64,000 nucleotides of DNA, from the NCBI RefSeq assembly GCF_038562415.1, contig NZ_JBCFBA010000003.1, positions 4,130 through 68,129 of the forward strand, in the 5' to 3' direction. A program made the translations under genes and the position numbers. The notes beneath the pieces are model-generated. The model saw nothing but the letters and a program-made list of their open reading frames with translations. It did not search any database and was not told the DNA's origin. Below, piece by piece: positions 63,627-64,000 of the stretch; the stretch's first letter is position 1, and every line of letters begins with the position of its first letter. The DNA comes from Solidesulfovibrio sp. (lineage in GTDB: Bacteria; Desulfobacterota; Desulfovibrionia; Desulfovibrionales; Desulfovibrionaceae).

Positions 63627-64000
63627 GACGGCGCACCTCCACGGTTGCGGGCCGCGTCGAGCAGATGGGCGCAAAGGCCTCCCAGATCCCGGGTCGTGCG
63701 CCCGAACACCTCGCGCCAGACCTCGTCCGACTCCATACAGAAATAGAGGCCGTTGGTGAAGCCGTGCCGGGCCAGGCGCTCGGCCATGAAACGGAATTGC
63801 CGCACGCGAAGGGGCCGCAAGAGCCGCTTCTTGCCGTCGGCGCCGAGGGTGAATTCCCCCAGCATGAAAAGCGGCAGCTCCCGCCCCTCGGCCAGCAGGC
63901 GTCCGGGCAGCTCCGGCAGGCAGCGAAACGAGCCCAGGCTCATGTAGGCGATGTCCGCCGGCGCAAGGAAATCGAAGATCATGTCGATGGTGGCCCCGTA
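63599..64000 (-). CDS. Spore-photoproduct-lyase-like radical SAM protein (C-terminal part)
   Basis: The window ends inside this gene; only the last 133 residues are visible. They match the C-terminal part of the spore photoproduct lyase family: PADIAYMSLGSFRCLPELP, LGEFTLGADGKKRLLRPLR and the signature LYFCMESDEVWREVFG. The radical SAM cluster motif must lie beyond the right edge. Spore photoproduct lyase repairs thymine dimers in spores, but relatives occur in non-sporulating bacteria. Here it is coupled to an unknown downstream gene, so the role may differ. Confidence 0.8.
   Translation of the reverse strand, partial: YGATIDMIFDFLAPADIAYMSLGSFRCLPELPGRLLAEGRELPLFMLGEFTLGADGKKRLLRPLRVRQFRFMAERLARHGFTNGLYFCMESDEVWREVFGRTTRDLGGLCAHLLDAARNRGGAPSCSWTTPTS

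Overview
This window is high-GC bacterial chromosome. The gene set suggests a strictly or mostly anaerobic, motile deltaproteobacterium of the Desulfovibrio/Solidesulfovibrio type: class III ribonucleotide reductase, sigma-54 activator signalling, chemotaxis-type kinases, two branched-chain amino acid ABC systems, and the gene content and codon style of that group. This assignment is inference; there is no rRNA or other taxonomic marker here. Nearly all of the window is coding, and most long antisense ORFs are shadows.

Left part (1-15.7 kb). A 550-base non-coding stretch full of hairpins and GC-rich palindromes is followed by glycogen phosphorylase (glgP, minus). Next is a compact sigma-54 locus: an IscU-like small protein (minus), a PAS/AAA+/Fis activator (plus) and an O-methyltransferase (plus). 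Both flanking genes have -24/-12 promoters with the same upstream element at nearly the same distance. Facing it is a radical-SAM protein fused to an ArsM-like methyltransferase. Then come a carbamoyltransferase/DUF5989/SxtJ cassette, and an arfB-nrdG-nrdD group in which nrdD sits behind a sigma-70 promoter and a cobalamin riboswitch.

Middle part (15.7-38 kb). A livGKHMF transporter operon ends in a small TTG-started gene. It is followed by a methyl-accepting chemotaxis protein, an NlpC/P60 lipoprotein, a hybrid histidine kinase, azlCD (branched-chain amino acid exporter), an alpha/beta hydrolase, and hflX, which appears to start with AUU. A four-gene signalling cluster joins chemotaxis and partner-switching logic: receiver-PP2C phosphatase, a fused RsbW-like/STAS protein, an Hpt protein and CheA. 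A fur-type regulator and a potassium-channel-like protein follow.

Right part (38-64 kb). This holds a membrane glycosyltransferase, a SulP transporter, a HAD phosphatase overlapping a glycerol-1-phosphate dehydrogenase-family gene, an EamA transporter, and a second complete liv operon (KHMGF). That operon is divergent from a 3-hydroxyisobutyrate dehydrogenase-like gene across a palindromic operator. Two tandem exported serine beta-lactamase-fold proteins, valS, a BPL_N-type protein, a LysR regulator, several uncharacterised envelope proteins and, at the right edge, the C-terminal part of a spore-photoproduct-lyase-like radical SAM protein complete the window.

Recurring themes are branched-chain amino acid traffic (two importers, one exporter, a valine-catabolism-type dehydrogenase), signalling, and several uncommon fusions. 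Start sites were chosen from visible Shine-Dalgarno sites, so several genes are shorter than the longest open frame.
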